Counted from the stretch's first letter, positions 1 to 6,347 are shown. The stretch is DNA of 7,507 bases from an uncultured Bacteroidota bacterium (GCA_903912435.1 CAIWHI010000504.1:1-7507), one strand, 5' to 3'. Notes: generated by a model not told the origin, from the sequence alone. Numbers and translations: made by a program.

Positions 1-331
1 CCTCGGTGGCTACCAGGGCATTAATGATATTGGGCGATAATTCTGAGAACTTACTCGTACTGCGGTCAAGTACATAATACCTACCCAGCAATGCTCCATC
101 TGCAGCATAGACATCTGAAGAAATTGCACTTTGAGGATTCTCCAGTTCAGCAAGTGATGGCATATAACCTACCATGCCATGTTCTATTGCTACAATCAAC
201 GAACTAAAAGCCAGTAAAAGCAGAATGAAAAGGATCCATAAAGCACGTATGGACCTTCTCACTAATCGCGACTGTGGTTTGGGTACTTTGCCCGATTTTT
301 TCTTTAATATATTGTCAGGCTTTTTATTCAT
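1..331 (-). CDS. Penicillin-binding protein 1A-like transglycosylase/transpeptidase, N-terminal part
   Basis: Partial gene: 110 codons from the start to the window edge; the rest lies to the left. Class A PBPs polymerise and cross-link peptidoglycan on the periplasmic side of the inner membrane. What is visible is a short, very basic cytoplasmic tail (residues 1-29), one membrane anchor (about 30-48, LWILFILLLLAFSSLIVA), then the Bacteroidota PBP1A signature PSLAELENP (58-66) and YAADGALLGRYY (75-86). The last codons read NALVATE. By family knowledge this Glu is the catalytic residue of the glycosyltransferase family 51 EDxxFxxHxG motif, so the window stops exactly at the active site. The ATG at 329-331 is supported by an in-frame TGA seven codons upstream. 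The transpeptidase domain and the C-terminus cannot be judged. Family assignment is strong; the PBP1A subtype is inferred from the motif wording. Confidence 0.9.
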   Translation of the reverse strand, partial: MNKKPDNILKKKSGKVPKPQSRLVRRSIRALWILFILLLLAFSSLIVAIEHGMVGYMPSLAELENPQSAISSDVYAADGALLGRYYVLDRSTSKFSELSPNIINALVATE

Positions 332-398
332 CAGGTACCAATAGATAATTTTTCAACCTAAGCCTATTCAGCTTTAGGGTTAGAATTGATGCTTTTGC

Positions 399-429
399 CA
401 AAGATAATGATTTTAAGGTTTGTGGGAAA
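399..429 (-). promoter_or_regulatory. Bacteroidota-type promoter of the PBP1A-like gene
   Basis: On the minus strand, TATCTTTG (399-406) matches the -7 consensus TAnnTTTG at every fixed base. TTTC lies 19 bp upstream (426-429), one base off the TTTG -33 element and at the normal spacing. Transcription would begin near 392, giving a leader of about 60 nt before the ATG at 331. The element sits just beyond the stop of the preceding receptor gene, so the PBP gene probably has its own promoter rather than depending on read-through. Confidence 0.5.
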
Positions 430-461
430 TGTGACGATGATATTTTGATTTAACCCTAAAA

Positions 462-2918
462 TCAATTCCCTTCTTCCTGGTTTAGCTCCTTTTCAGGCTT
501 TTTATCCTTATACTCCATCTTGCCAAACTTATATGAAAAGCTCAATCCAAATGAGCGGTAAGGGGTTTTCTTATCAGCCACCATACTGAAATTTACGCCA
601 TTTACATTGGTAGCCTGATCCACATACTCATTAAAAGGATTTGTGGTGGTAAAGGCCAGGCTTCCCTTTTTATGAAACAGAAATTTTCTAAATGCAAAAC
701 TATAGCTTGTAAAAGATGGAAATTTACCTTGTATTTCTGTTCTGGCAGAGTTGAAATTGCCAAAGAATTCCATGGCAATTGTTTCACTCAATTTATAGCT
801 CGCATTAATGTTAGTCCGGTAGTTGATGCTGTTTATGGTTGTATTGGCCACCAGGTTGCTAATAATATATTTATTAAATGCGTTAATATTGCCCCTAAGC
901 TCCAGCTTTCGGCCTAGTTTCAAGGTGCCAGATATATTCAACCCTGTAAGGTATTGATGGCCGGCATTTTCATTTGTAGATATAGATACGTTGTTATACG
1001 TTGTTGTGCCAATCTTTAATGAGGTATCATAAACATAGTTTTGCTCATCGTCTCTTGTGTTCCTTGAAAAGGCTGTAACCATAAAGGTGCTTCCCCCTTC
1101 AAATGACTGGAAATAATTGAGTTCAATCACATCCGACCTTTCAGGTCTTAAGTAGGGGTTGCCCTCAACCAGGTTTGTAGGGTCAGTGGCATCTATGAAT
1201 GGATTCAATTCCTTATAACCTGCCCTCTGAATCCTTTTGGTATAGCTTAGTTTGATGTTTTTATATGCATCTAATTTTTTTGAAACCACTATAGATGGTA
1301 TAAATGAATTGTAAGAGGGTGCACTGGCAACGCCTGCATACTTTTGAATATTAGTATACTCATCTCTTAATCCTGCCTTCATAGTATATTCCCTGCCAAG
1401 TGGTAAAACTAGTGTAGCATATACTGCCGATACATCACGTTGATACTTAAATTCATCTACCTGGCTGTTATCATAATTATAATGGTTCTTTTGGGTATCC
1501 AGAAGGTAGTGATCCGAATTTGTATTGATGCCTGATTCTGTAAACTTTGCACCTACATTCAATACAATGTCTATAGTAAATGGGTTGGCAAAGTCGGCAC
1601 TTACTATTGTTTCCCTGTCATGCAGGTTATTATTTCCGGTGGCTCCGTAGAAGTAATTTGATTGGTTTTCGTAATGTTGATTTTCCAGGTATCCATTGTA
1701 TCCTGTTCCATTATTATTTTGAACTGTGAACCCCAGCTCCCTCCCTTCCTTTCTAAATTTCTTTGAGTAGTTGAGACTAATATCGTTTGACCCAAATGTT
1801 TGCCTGGATTTCGAATACCTCAAAGTGTAGGGAATGGGTGCAATACCTTGATAAATAATTTGGCTAGTATTTCCCTCAGTAATAGTAGTGAATTGATTAG
1901 TGCTCAAAGTAAGTGACAGATTGTTTCTTTTATTTATTGCATAGTCTAATCCGGTCTGCAATCGGTAGCTATATTTCTCCATATATCCTGTGCCACTTTG
2001 CAAATATTCAGAATTATCACTATATGTTTTCCTATCTGATGATGATAGGGTACCACCTCTTAGTTGGGTATTATACCCCCCTGAAATACTGAAATCGAGC
2101 TTATTTTTCTTTAAGTGCACATTAGCTGAGGTATTATTCAGCCTTGTGCCAGCAGATGCATTCACACTTCCATTAAGCCCCTTCGATTTATTGTCTTTTA
2201 AAATTATATTAATAATACCCCCTGTGCCTTGTGCATCATATTGCGCACCTGGCGTAGTGATTATTTCTATGCTTTTAATCTGATTGGCGGGAATTGACCG
2301 TAATGCATCAGCAAGGTTATTGTCAAACATGGTTGATGGTCTGCCATTAATAAATACCCTGATATTATTACTGCCCAGCAATTCTACATTGCCATCCACA
2401 TCTACCGACACCTGTGGCACTTTTTTCAATACATCTGTAGCCACACCTCCATCGCTGGTTATGTCTTTATCTACATTATATACAAACTTATCCAGTTTGT
2501 TTTCCATATAGTTTTTTGAACCGGTAACCGTAACCTCCTTCATAGGTTTAGAATCAGTACTTATTTTTATTTCACCGCATTTATGTGTAGGCAACGATTC
2601 AGATAAGAAAATTGAGGATAGGGTAGTATTGGCATACCCCAGAAATTCAATCTTTAATTGATATTCTCCCCAGCCAAGATTATCAATACTAAATGTCCCT
2701 TTTTCGTCTGTAATATTACCACCGGCAACCTTAGTTTGTCCCTTCAGGTAGGCTGTAATAGTCGCATAGCTAATAGGTTCACCGTTTTTTGTATCTATTA
2801 CCTTGCCCTTAATTATCCCAACACCTTTTGAATCAGTAGCTTGGCTAAACCCTGAAAAAGTTAGGAATAGGAAAAAGATTAGCGAAAAAAAGGGCCTCAT
2901 AAAAAAATAGATAAACAT
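462..2918 (-). CDS. TonB-dependent-receptor-like outer-membrane beta-barrel protein with carboxypeptidase-regulatory-like domain
   Basis: Complete, 818 residues. Order of parts: signal peptide (about 1-27, hydrophobic run FFSLIFFLFLTF, cleavage probably near GFSQA); carboxypeptidase-regulatory-like beta-sandwich (about 35-115, GKVIDTKNGEPISYATI…TDEKGTFSIDNL); plug domain (about 138-245) with VFINGRPST and IEIITTPGAQYDAQGTGG-type motifs; then a long beta-barrel to the end (SFGLSFSYKFG plus a charged tail). This matches the Bacteroidota 'outer membrane beta-barrel family' (OMP_b-brl_3 type) usually annotated as TonB-dependent receptor. It should sit in the outer membrane; the ligand is unknown. 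No SusD-like lipoprotein is adjacent, so a SusCD glycan importer is not supported, and no clear TonB box is seen. Met7 (ATG at 2898-2900) is a plausible alternative start giving a more usual signal peptide (MRPFFSLIFF). The gene is divergent from the Rpn gene. Confidence 0.9.
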   Translation of the reverse strand: MFIYFFMRPFFSLIFFLFLTFSGFSQATDSKGVGIIKGKVIDTKNGEPISYATITAYLKGQTKVAGGNITDEKGTFSIDNLGWGEYQLKIEFLGYANTTLSSIFLSESLPTHKCGEIKISTDSKPMKEVTVTGSKNYMENKLDKFVYNVDKDITSDGGVATDVLKKVPQVSVDVDGNVELLGSNNIRVFINGRPSTMFDNNLADALRSIPANQIKSIEIITTPGAQYDAQGTGGIINIILKDNKSKGLNGSVNASAGTRLNNTSANVHLKKNKLDFSISGGYNTQLRGGTLSSSDRKTYSDNSEYLQSGTGYMEKYSYRLQTGLDYAINKRNNLSLTLSTNQFTTITEGNTSQIIYQGIAPIPYTLRYSKSRQTFGSNDISLNYSKKFRKEGRELGFTVQNNNGTGYNGYLENQHYENQSNYFYGATGNNNLHDRETIVSADFANPFTIDIVLNVGAKFTESGINTNSDHYLLDTQKNHYNYDNSQVDEFKYQRDVSAVYATLVLPLGREYTMKAGLRDEYTNIQKYAGVASAPSYNSFIPSIVVSKKLDAYKNIKLSYTKRIQRAGYKELNPFIDATDPTNLVEGNPYLRPERSDVIELNYFQSFEGGSTFMVTAFSRNTRDDEQNYVYDTSLKIGTTTYNNVSISTNENAGHQYLTGLNISGTLKLGRKLELRGNINAFNKYIISNLVANTTINSINYRTNINASYKLSETIAMEFFGNFNSARTEIQGKFPSFTSYSFAFRKFLFHKKGSLAFTTTNPFNEYVDQATNVNGVNFSMVADKKTPYRSFGLSFSYKFGKMEYKDKKPEKELNQEEGN

Positions 2919-2930
2919 TAATTTTGAATG

Positions 2931-2938
2931 CTAAGGTA
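2931..2938 (-). promoter_or_regulatory. Possible -7 element of the outer-membrane receptor gene
   Basis: The minus strand reads TACCTTAG, five of the six fixed bases of TAnnTTTG, 12 bp before the first possible ATG (2918) and 30 bp before the second (2900). The short leader favours the ATG at 2900. No good -33 element lies at the expected spacing. A competing weaker pair is TTTG (2980-2983) with TAATTTAC (2954-2961), 18 bp apart. Only one is likely to be used, if either. Confidence 0.25.
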
Positions 2939-3056
2939 TACCATCATTCTGTAGTAAATTAGAATTGGCACCAAAGGAACAAATACATTTTTACGCATTT
3001 TCATTTTTTGTAACAACATTCGTAGAGGGCATTGATAAAATAATGTAAGCTATCAT

Positions 3057-3064
3057 TACCTTTG
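3057..3064 (+). promoter_or_regulatory. -7 element of the Rpn nuclease gene
   Basis: TACCTTTG matches the Bacteroidota -7 consensus TAnnTTTG at all fixed bases, 18 bp before the ATG at 3083, so the leader would be only about 12 nt. No TTTG lies at the ideal spacing; ATTG at 3031-3034 is 22 bp away. The 164-bp gap 2919-3082 therefore holds divergent promoters for the receptor and the Rpn gene. Confidence 0.45.
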
Positions 3065-3082
3065 TAATATATTGCAATATTA

Positions 3083-4051
3083 ATGAAAAATCTGGTTAGG
3101 TTCGATTGGGCAATGAAACGCCTGCTGCGCAATAAGGCAAACTTCGGTATACTCGAAGGTTTGCTGAGTGAGCTATTGGGCGAAGACATCAAGATTGACC
3201 AGATATTGGAAAGCGAAAGCAATAAGCAAACCGGTGACAACAAGATGAACCGGGTTGATCTATTAGTAAAGGATTCCAAAGGCGAGCTGATAATTATTGA
3301 GGTGCAAAGCAGCTATATGCAGGACTATATGATGCGCATGCTTTTTGGCACCTCTAAGTTAGTTGTCGACTTTATGGATATGGGCATGCCCTATAATAAA
3401 ATCAAAAAAATAATCTCCCTCAACATTGTTTATTTCGACCTGGGGCAAGGTAGCGATTATATATACCATGGTACTACAAAGTTTGTTGGGCTCAATAATC
3501 ACGATATCCTTAACCTTTCGAAACAAGAGCAATTAGTCTATAAGACAGAATTGATTGATAAGATTTATCCCGAGTACTATATCATTAGGGTAAACAAGTT
3601 TGATATTGTTGCAAAAAACACTCTTGACGAATGGATACAATTCCTTAAAACTGAAAAAGTGGAGGAAGGCTCAAAGGCGAAAGGGTTAATTGAAGCCAGA
3701 GAAAAACTGGATTTACTGAAATTGTCCAGAGAAGAAATGAGGGAATATGAGCGTGAGATTTCTAGTTGGCGCGATTATGAGAGTGTAGTAGAATCTAATT
3801 TTACTGCAGGTGAATTGAAGGGTCTGGAAAAAGGAAAGAAGATAGGAATTGAAGAAGGTATTGCAGAAGGAATAGAAAAAGGAATTCAAATTGGAGAGCA
3901 GAACAAGATTGAATTTGCCAAAGAACAAGCCAAACAAATGGCTAAAGAAACCGCCACAAAATGCCTGGAGTGGGGTTTGGAAATCGATAAAATTGTCCAA
4001 CTTTCAGGCTTAAGTATAGAAGAAATAAATAACCTTAGGAATATTGATTAG
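3083..4051 (+). CDS. Rpn-family PD-(D/E)XK nuclease (recombination-promoting nuclease/putative transposase)
   Basis: Complete, 322 residues, a normal length for the family. The N-terminal half is a PD-(D/E)XK nuclease fold of the PDDEXK_2/Rpn type: MNRVDLLV with Asp59, then a beta-strand ending IIIEVQ with Glu73 and Gln75 (the family's E-x-Q form of ExK), then the conserved DYMMRMLFGTSKLV helix (81-94). Residues around 200-240 are charged and helical. Residues about 247-270 are six four-residue G-x-x-x units, followed by a Lys/Glu-rich helix and a closing segment LEWGLEIDKIVQLSGLSIEEI typical of Bacteroidota members. By family knowledge these are DNA endonucleases; E. coli RpnA-type proteins promote recombination, and some act in phage defence with an internally translated antitoxin. 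Those roles are inferred here. The active-site residues look intact. The gene stands alone, convergent with the lipoprotein gene to its right, and ends five bases before a perfect inverted repeat. Confidence 0.88.
   Translation: MKNLVRFDWAMKRLLRNKANFGILEGLLSELLGEDIKIDQILESESNKQTGDNKMNRVDLLVKDSKGELIIIEVQSSYMQDYMMRMLFGTSKLVVDFMDMGMPYNKIKKIISLNIVYFDLGQGSDYIYHGTTKFVGLNNHDILNLSKQEQLVYKTELIDKIYPEYYIIRVNKFDIVAKNTLDEWIQFLKTEKVEEGSKAKGLIEAREKLDLLKLSREEMREYEREISSWRDYESVVESNFTAGELKGLEKGKKIGIEEGIAEGIEKGIQIGEQNKIEFAKEQAKQMAKETATKCLEWGLEIDKIVQLSGLSIEEINNLRNID
3821..3892 (+). repeat. Imperfect 12-bp tandem repeat inside the Rpn gene
   Basis: Six in-frame 12-bp units encode GLEK, GKKI, GIEE, GIAE, GIEK and GIQI. 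The last four (3845-3892) are most alike, built on GGAATTGAAGAA. Because the unit length is a multiple of three, copy number can change by slippage without breaking the frame. Each unit places Gly every fourth residue in an otherwise charged helix, which suggests helix packing or oligomerisation (inference). Confidence 0.8.
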
Positions 4052-4055
4052 ATAT

Positions 4056-4101
4056 TTGTCAAGTATCGATTCGTTTTAGCCCTGGAATCGATACTTGACA
4101 A
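4056..4101. terminator. Perfect 17-bp inverted repeat between convergent genes (possible bidirectional terminator)
   Basis: The arm TTGTCAAGTATCGATTC (4056-4072) is matched exactly by its reverse complement at 4085-4101, with a 12-base loop. It starts five bases after the Rpn stop and ends 12 bases before the stop of the convergent lipoprotein gene. That position fits a shared terminator, but neither flank has a run of T, and a perfect 17-bp stem is longer than a typical intrinsic terminator. It may instead be a protein-binding palindrome or a repetitive element. Confidence 0.6.
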
Positions 4102-4113
4102 TAAATCCCCCCA

Positions 4114-5151
4114 TTAATAATAACTAATCTCAGACTCTATAACTTCAAAAGGCACTCGCTTTCCGTCCTTCACAACAAATATTGATTTCTTCACCGCATT
4201 ACCGGTTTTGTCATACTCATATTCATACCATATCGTTTTCAATTCATCGTGGCTACCGTCTGGTTTGTAAAAGTCAGCTTCTGTAGTGTTGTTTTTATCG
4301 TCATACTTATAGGTATTCCGGCTTTGGGCCACGCCATCGGCTGTGTAGCTAATGATCTCCACAGCATTACCTTTTTTGTCAAACCTTGACAGGAGTTTAT
4401 TGTCCACACTCTCATCATATTTGTAATAGATAATTTCAGGCAGGTTGCCGTTTTCATCATATTTATAAGTAGCCTTATTGCCTTGCCTGCCGGCAGAGTC
4501 TATCAGGAACGACTCACTTTTAAAGTCATTACTATCATATTTATAGGTGCCTTTTTTCTGCAATATTTCCTTATCGTCATAATATTCGGTACCTACCAGG
4601 TGGTCGCTATCATCATATTTATACAAGGTATGGTTATGTATTTTACCATCAGCCTTATAGGTAATTCGTTCTATCTCATTGCCTTTAGCATCATACTTAG
4701 TAATTTTTTTAAAGTCAATTTTTCCGGCCTCATCATATACATAAGCCAGTGTATCATTGCCTTTGGCATCATAAGATATCCTTGTTTTCAAGTCGAATTT
4801 ACCATTAGTCTTGTAATAGGTAAACTCCACCAACCTGCCCACACTATCAAAGATATTATCCTTCCTCGATTTTAGTTTCCTTTCCTCATTACCCCCAACC
4901 ATACTAATACTATATTGCCTTACCGATATTGATTTTACATGTCCTTCAAGGTGCATTTCCCGCCAGGTAAGGTGCTTATCAATGATATTATTTTTCTGGA
5001 GCTTAGCTTTCTTTAAAGAGTCGGCAAGTGCAGGACTCAGGTTATTGCCATGCCTCTTATTCTTGTCATTTTTGCCATTACATGCCCCCAGGGTAAGTGA
5101 CAAGGCTATAAAGGTAATAGGGAGAATAAAACGAGCTAAAGTATATTTCAT
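4114..5151 (-). CDS. Lipoprotein with degenerate YD (RHS-like) repeats
   Basis: Complete, 345 residues. A lipoprotein signal peptide ends in the lipobox LGAC (Cys24), followed by a Lys/Asn-rich linker, so the protein should be lipid-anchored in the envelope. From about residue 100 to 325 it is a string of short beta turns of the type YDAKGN, YDEAGK, YKADGK, YDENGN, FDKKGN, YTADGV and YDKTGN, roughly 15 in all, separated by 8-15 residues rich in Tyr, Lys and Thr. This is the YD-repeat pattern of RHS-type and related Bacteroidota surface proteins, which by family knowledge forms a beta-sheet wrap or shell. There is no RHS core end motif and no C-terminal toxin, so it is not a polymorphic toxin. 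Specific function is unknown. The start ATG (5149-5151) fits the signal peptide. No convincing TAnnTTTG promoter was found upstream; TAATTTTA at about 5175 is the nearest match. Confidence 0.8.
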   Translation of the reverse strand: MKYTLARFILPITFIALSLTLGACNGKNDKNKRHGNNLSPALADSLKKAKLQKNNIIDKHLTWREMHLEGHVKSISVRQYSISMVGGNEERKLKSRKDNIFDSVGRLVEFTYYKTNGKFDLKTRISYDAKGNDTLAYVYDEAGKIDFKKITKYDAKGNEIERITYKADGKIHNHTLYKYDDSDHLVGTEYYDDKEILQKKGTYKYDSNDFKSESFLIDSAGRQGNKATYKYDENGNLPEIIYYKYDESVDNKLLSRFDKKGNAVEIISYTADGVAQSRNTYKYDDKNNTTEADFYKPDGSHDELKTIWYEYEYDKTGNAVKKSIFVVKDGKRVPFEVIESEISYY

Positions 5152-5321
5152 AAGAATCTGGTCTTGACAGTAAAATTAATTAAGATAAAACTGTTTTGCA
5201 CTTTCTGCCCTATATTATTTTGTAAATGTATGGTTATCATTTAATAGGGTAGGGTAGTTAAGATAGCCATTAGGTATTATTAGGTAAGGCTAAATTTTCA
5301 GAAAAAATCGCTGATTTTGAG

Positions 5322-5367
5322 AAAAACCTTCTTATTCCAGCGGAAAGCGGTAAGACCGAAGGTTTTT
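5322..5367 (-). terminator. Hairpin with A/T flanks, probable terminator of the EGF-domain lipoprotein gene
   Basis: AAAAACCTTC (5322-5331) pairs exactly with GAAGGTTTTT (5358-5367). The 26-base loop holds a small inner hairpin (TTCC-AGC-GGAA). Read on the minus strand the stem ends in a T run, and the plus strand also has seven T (5363-5369), so it could act in both directions. It lies about 145 bp past the stop of the gene ending at 5511. Confidence 0.45.
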
Positions 5368-5468
5368 TTGGTGCTCATAGTCAAAAAACAGCCAAACCAT
5401 ATTGGTCCTACCCATGAATGGATAGCTATCAAATAAGGAAACTTACCTATAATCGTTCGGTCTTTAAA

Positions 5469-5483
5469 TTGGGAGGGTCCCAA
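5469..5483 (-). terminator. Short GC-containing hairpin just after the EGF-domain lipoprotein gene
   Basis: TTGGGA (5469-5474) and TCCCAA (5478-5483) form a perfect 6-bp stem with a 3-base loop, 28 bp beyond the stop codon. On the minus strand the stem is followed by TTTAAAG, a weak U-tract. It may be the first of two terminators in tandem with the hairpin at 5322-5367. Confidence 0.35.
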
Positions 5484-5510
5484 CGAAACAATCACTTATG
5501 AAAGCAAAAT

Positions 5511-6005
5511 TTATAAACTCCTCATAGTTCTGAAATCAGGCAGGCCACCTACCACATCCTTTACGGCATAGTAGAGGTAGAAACGGGCGCTGGTATCATA
5601 TCCGCCCTTGCCCTGAACCTGACGCGCCATAAGAGTTTGAACGGGGATCACTAGGCTATCATCAATATTGTTGACTGTACCATTGATGCTGAGGGTAAAA
5701 TAATTGTAGAGATTTTGGATCTTAACATTGGTAAGCAGCGAATCAGACGAAACTATTACGTTATAGATCATGATAGGGGCAATGCTGCCACTGTCCCACA
5801 CGGTCCAGGTCTTGATATAGCGGTCGCGACTGCGGGATTCGCAAAGCGGCCCCTGGTAACCGGGACTGCAGGTGCAGGCACCTTCGGCACATACACCTCC
5901 ATTGGCACAATTAACCGTGCGGCACTTATCATTGCTGCACGACACCACAGAAACCGCACCTAAGGCAAATAGTAAACCCAAAACCAAACCAGTAAACAAC
6001 CTCAT
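5511..6005 (-). CDS. Small lipoprotein with one EGF-like domain
   Basis: 164 residues when started at the ATG at 6003-6005. The same frame can be extended to a TTG at 6029, but that codon overlaps the likely -7 element, so the ATG is preferred. From that ATG the signal peptide is MRLFTGLVLGLLFALG…VVSC with the lipidated Cys at residue 23. Directly after it comes a complete EGF-like domain with six cysteines in the order C-x4-C-x5-C-x4-C-x-C-x8-C (residues 28-55; NGGVC and CSPGYQGPLC are classic EGF wording). The remaining 109 residues are beta-rich with many Tyr, Ser and Val and match nothing I recognise. EGF domains are disulfide-stabilised contact modules; in Bacteroidota they occur on envelope lipoproteins of unknown role. 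Envelope location is well supported; function is not. Confidence 0.8.
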   Translation of the reverse strand: MRLFTGLVLGLLFALGAVSVVSCSNDKCRTVNCANGGVCAEGACTCSPGYQGPLCESRSRDRYIKTWTVWDSGSIAPIMIYNVIVSSDSLLTNVKIQNLYNYFTLSINGTVNNIDDSLVIPVQTLMARQVQGKGGYDTSARFYLYYAVKDVVGGLPDFRTMRSL

Positions 6006-6026
6006 CAAAATCGGGATAATTTGTGT

Positions 6027-6057
6027 CAAAAATACGTAACAAATTTTTAATGGTAAA
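6027..6057 (-). promoter_or_regulatory. Bacteroidota-type promoter of the EGF-domain lipoprotein gene
   Basis: The minus strand has TATTTTTG (6027-6034), matching all fixed bases of TAnnTTTG, with TTTA (6054-6057) exactly 19 bp upstream, one base off the -33 TTTG. Transcription would start near 6020, giving a leader of about 15 nt to the ATG at 6005. This rules against the TTG at 6029 as the start, because it would lie upstream of the transcript. Confidence 0.5.
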
Positions 6058-6086
6058 TAGTAAATTATTGAGGTGCTTACGTTGTA

Positions 6087-6121
6087 ATGGTTAATGGTTA
6101 GTGGTTAATGGTAAATGGTTG
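6087..6121. repeat. Tandem heptamer repeat (ATGGTTA type)
   Basis: Five consecutive 7-bp units: ATGGTTA, ATGGTTA, GTGGTTA, ATGGTAA, ATGGTTG. Two or three more degenerate units (ATGGTAA, ATAGTAA) lie at 6050-6063, overlapping the promoter of the gene at 5511-6005. The phase between the two clusters is not a multiple of seven. Such arrays can vary in copy number by slippage. Confidence 0.7.
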
Positions 6122-6183
6122 ATTTATAGGGAAAGATTTTGGAGGTGGATGGAGTTTATGCTCATTGCCACCAACAAGTTATT

Positions 6184-6273
6184 ATTGGAATGAAACTCTC
6201 TCGTTAATTACTGTAAGTACTATAACATCAATTATGTTATGCAAGAAATTGAAACAGAGAGATTTCAACCAAT
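6184..6273. repeat. Imperfect inverted repeat with a nested perfect hairpin
   Basis: The outer left arm (6184-6205: ATTGG, then GAAACTCTCTCGTT) is mirrored on the right (6253-6273: AACAGAGAGATTTC, then CCAAT) with a few single-base gaps and mismatches. Near the centre lies a perfect 7-bp stem, ATAACAT (6222-6228) and ATGTTAT (6234-6240), with loop CAATT. The whole 90 bp could fold as a branched hairpin or be a small miniature-transposon-like element. No target-site duplication was identified. Confidence 0.5.
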
Positions 6274-6275
6274 TT

Positions 6276-6347
6276 CTGCTTAACATAATGTAAATTATAG
6301 AACATTCCCAGTGCAGGAATTTAGCTGCCTAACATGATGGAAATTAT
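6276..6347. repeat. Two-copy imperfect direct repeat, 49-bp period
   Basis: CTGCTTAACATAATGTAAAT plus TAT (6276-6298) recurs at 6325-6347 with three mismatches in 23 positions. Both copies are preceded by AATTT. TAACAT also occurs in the hairpin at 6223-6228. Two copies only; possibly paired protein-binding sites or a duplication scar. Confidence 0.5.

Larger units (their letters stand above)
5152..5510. other. Intergenic region without a supported gene
   Basis: This 359-bp stretch lies between two minus-strand lipoprotein genes. Two hairpins described separately (5469-5483 and 5322-5367) probably end the EGF-domain gene. The part next to the 4114-5151 gene should hold that gene's promoter, but no good element is seen. 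A short direct repeat ATTAGGTA occurs at 5269-5276 and 5279-5286. A GTG-initiated 65-codon frame on the minus strand (5298-5495) runs through both hairpins and has no recognisable features, so it is not called. Confidence 0.6.

Noticed and set aside
445..465. 7-bp hairpin TTGATTT/AAATCAA over the stop codon of the receptor gene as a terminator
   Set aside because: It is almost entirely A/T, includes the stop codon itself and has no following U-tract, so it is too weak to call.
672..917. Plus-strand open frames across the receptor gene (also at 1990-2283 and 2284-2511)
   Set aside because: They are antisense to the well-supported receptor, lack family features and arise from its codon pattern.
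462..2918. SusC-type glycan importer
   Set aside because: No SusD-like lipoprotein or glycan-degrading enzyme is adjacent, and the barrel type and 818-residue length fit the general outer-membrane beta-barrel family better.
3083..4051. Complete insertion sequence around the 'putative transposase'
   Set aside because: No terminal inverted repeats flanking the gene on both sides and no target duplication; the 17-bp inverted repeat lies wholly on the 3' side.
4114..5151. RHS polymorphic toxin
   Set aside because: YD-like turns are present, but there is no RHS core closing motif, no C-terminal toxin domain and no immunity gene; a complete small lipoprotein fits better.
5298..5495. 65-codon minus-strand frame between the two lipoprotein genes
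   Set aside because: It starts with GTG, crosses both hairpins that look like terminators, has no recognisable motif or signal peptide and no promoter.
6276..6347. Degenerate CRISPR-like array
   Set aside because: Only two repeat copies with three mismatches, a single spacer-sized gap and no cas genes.
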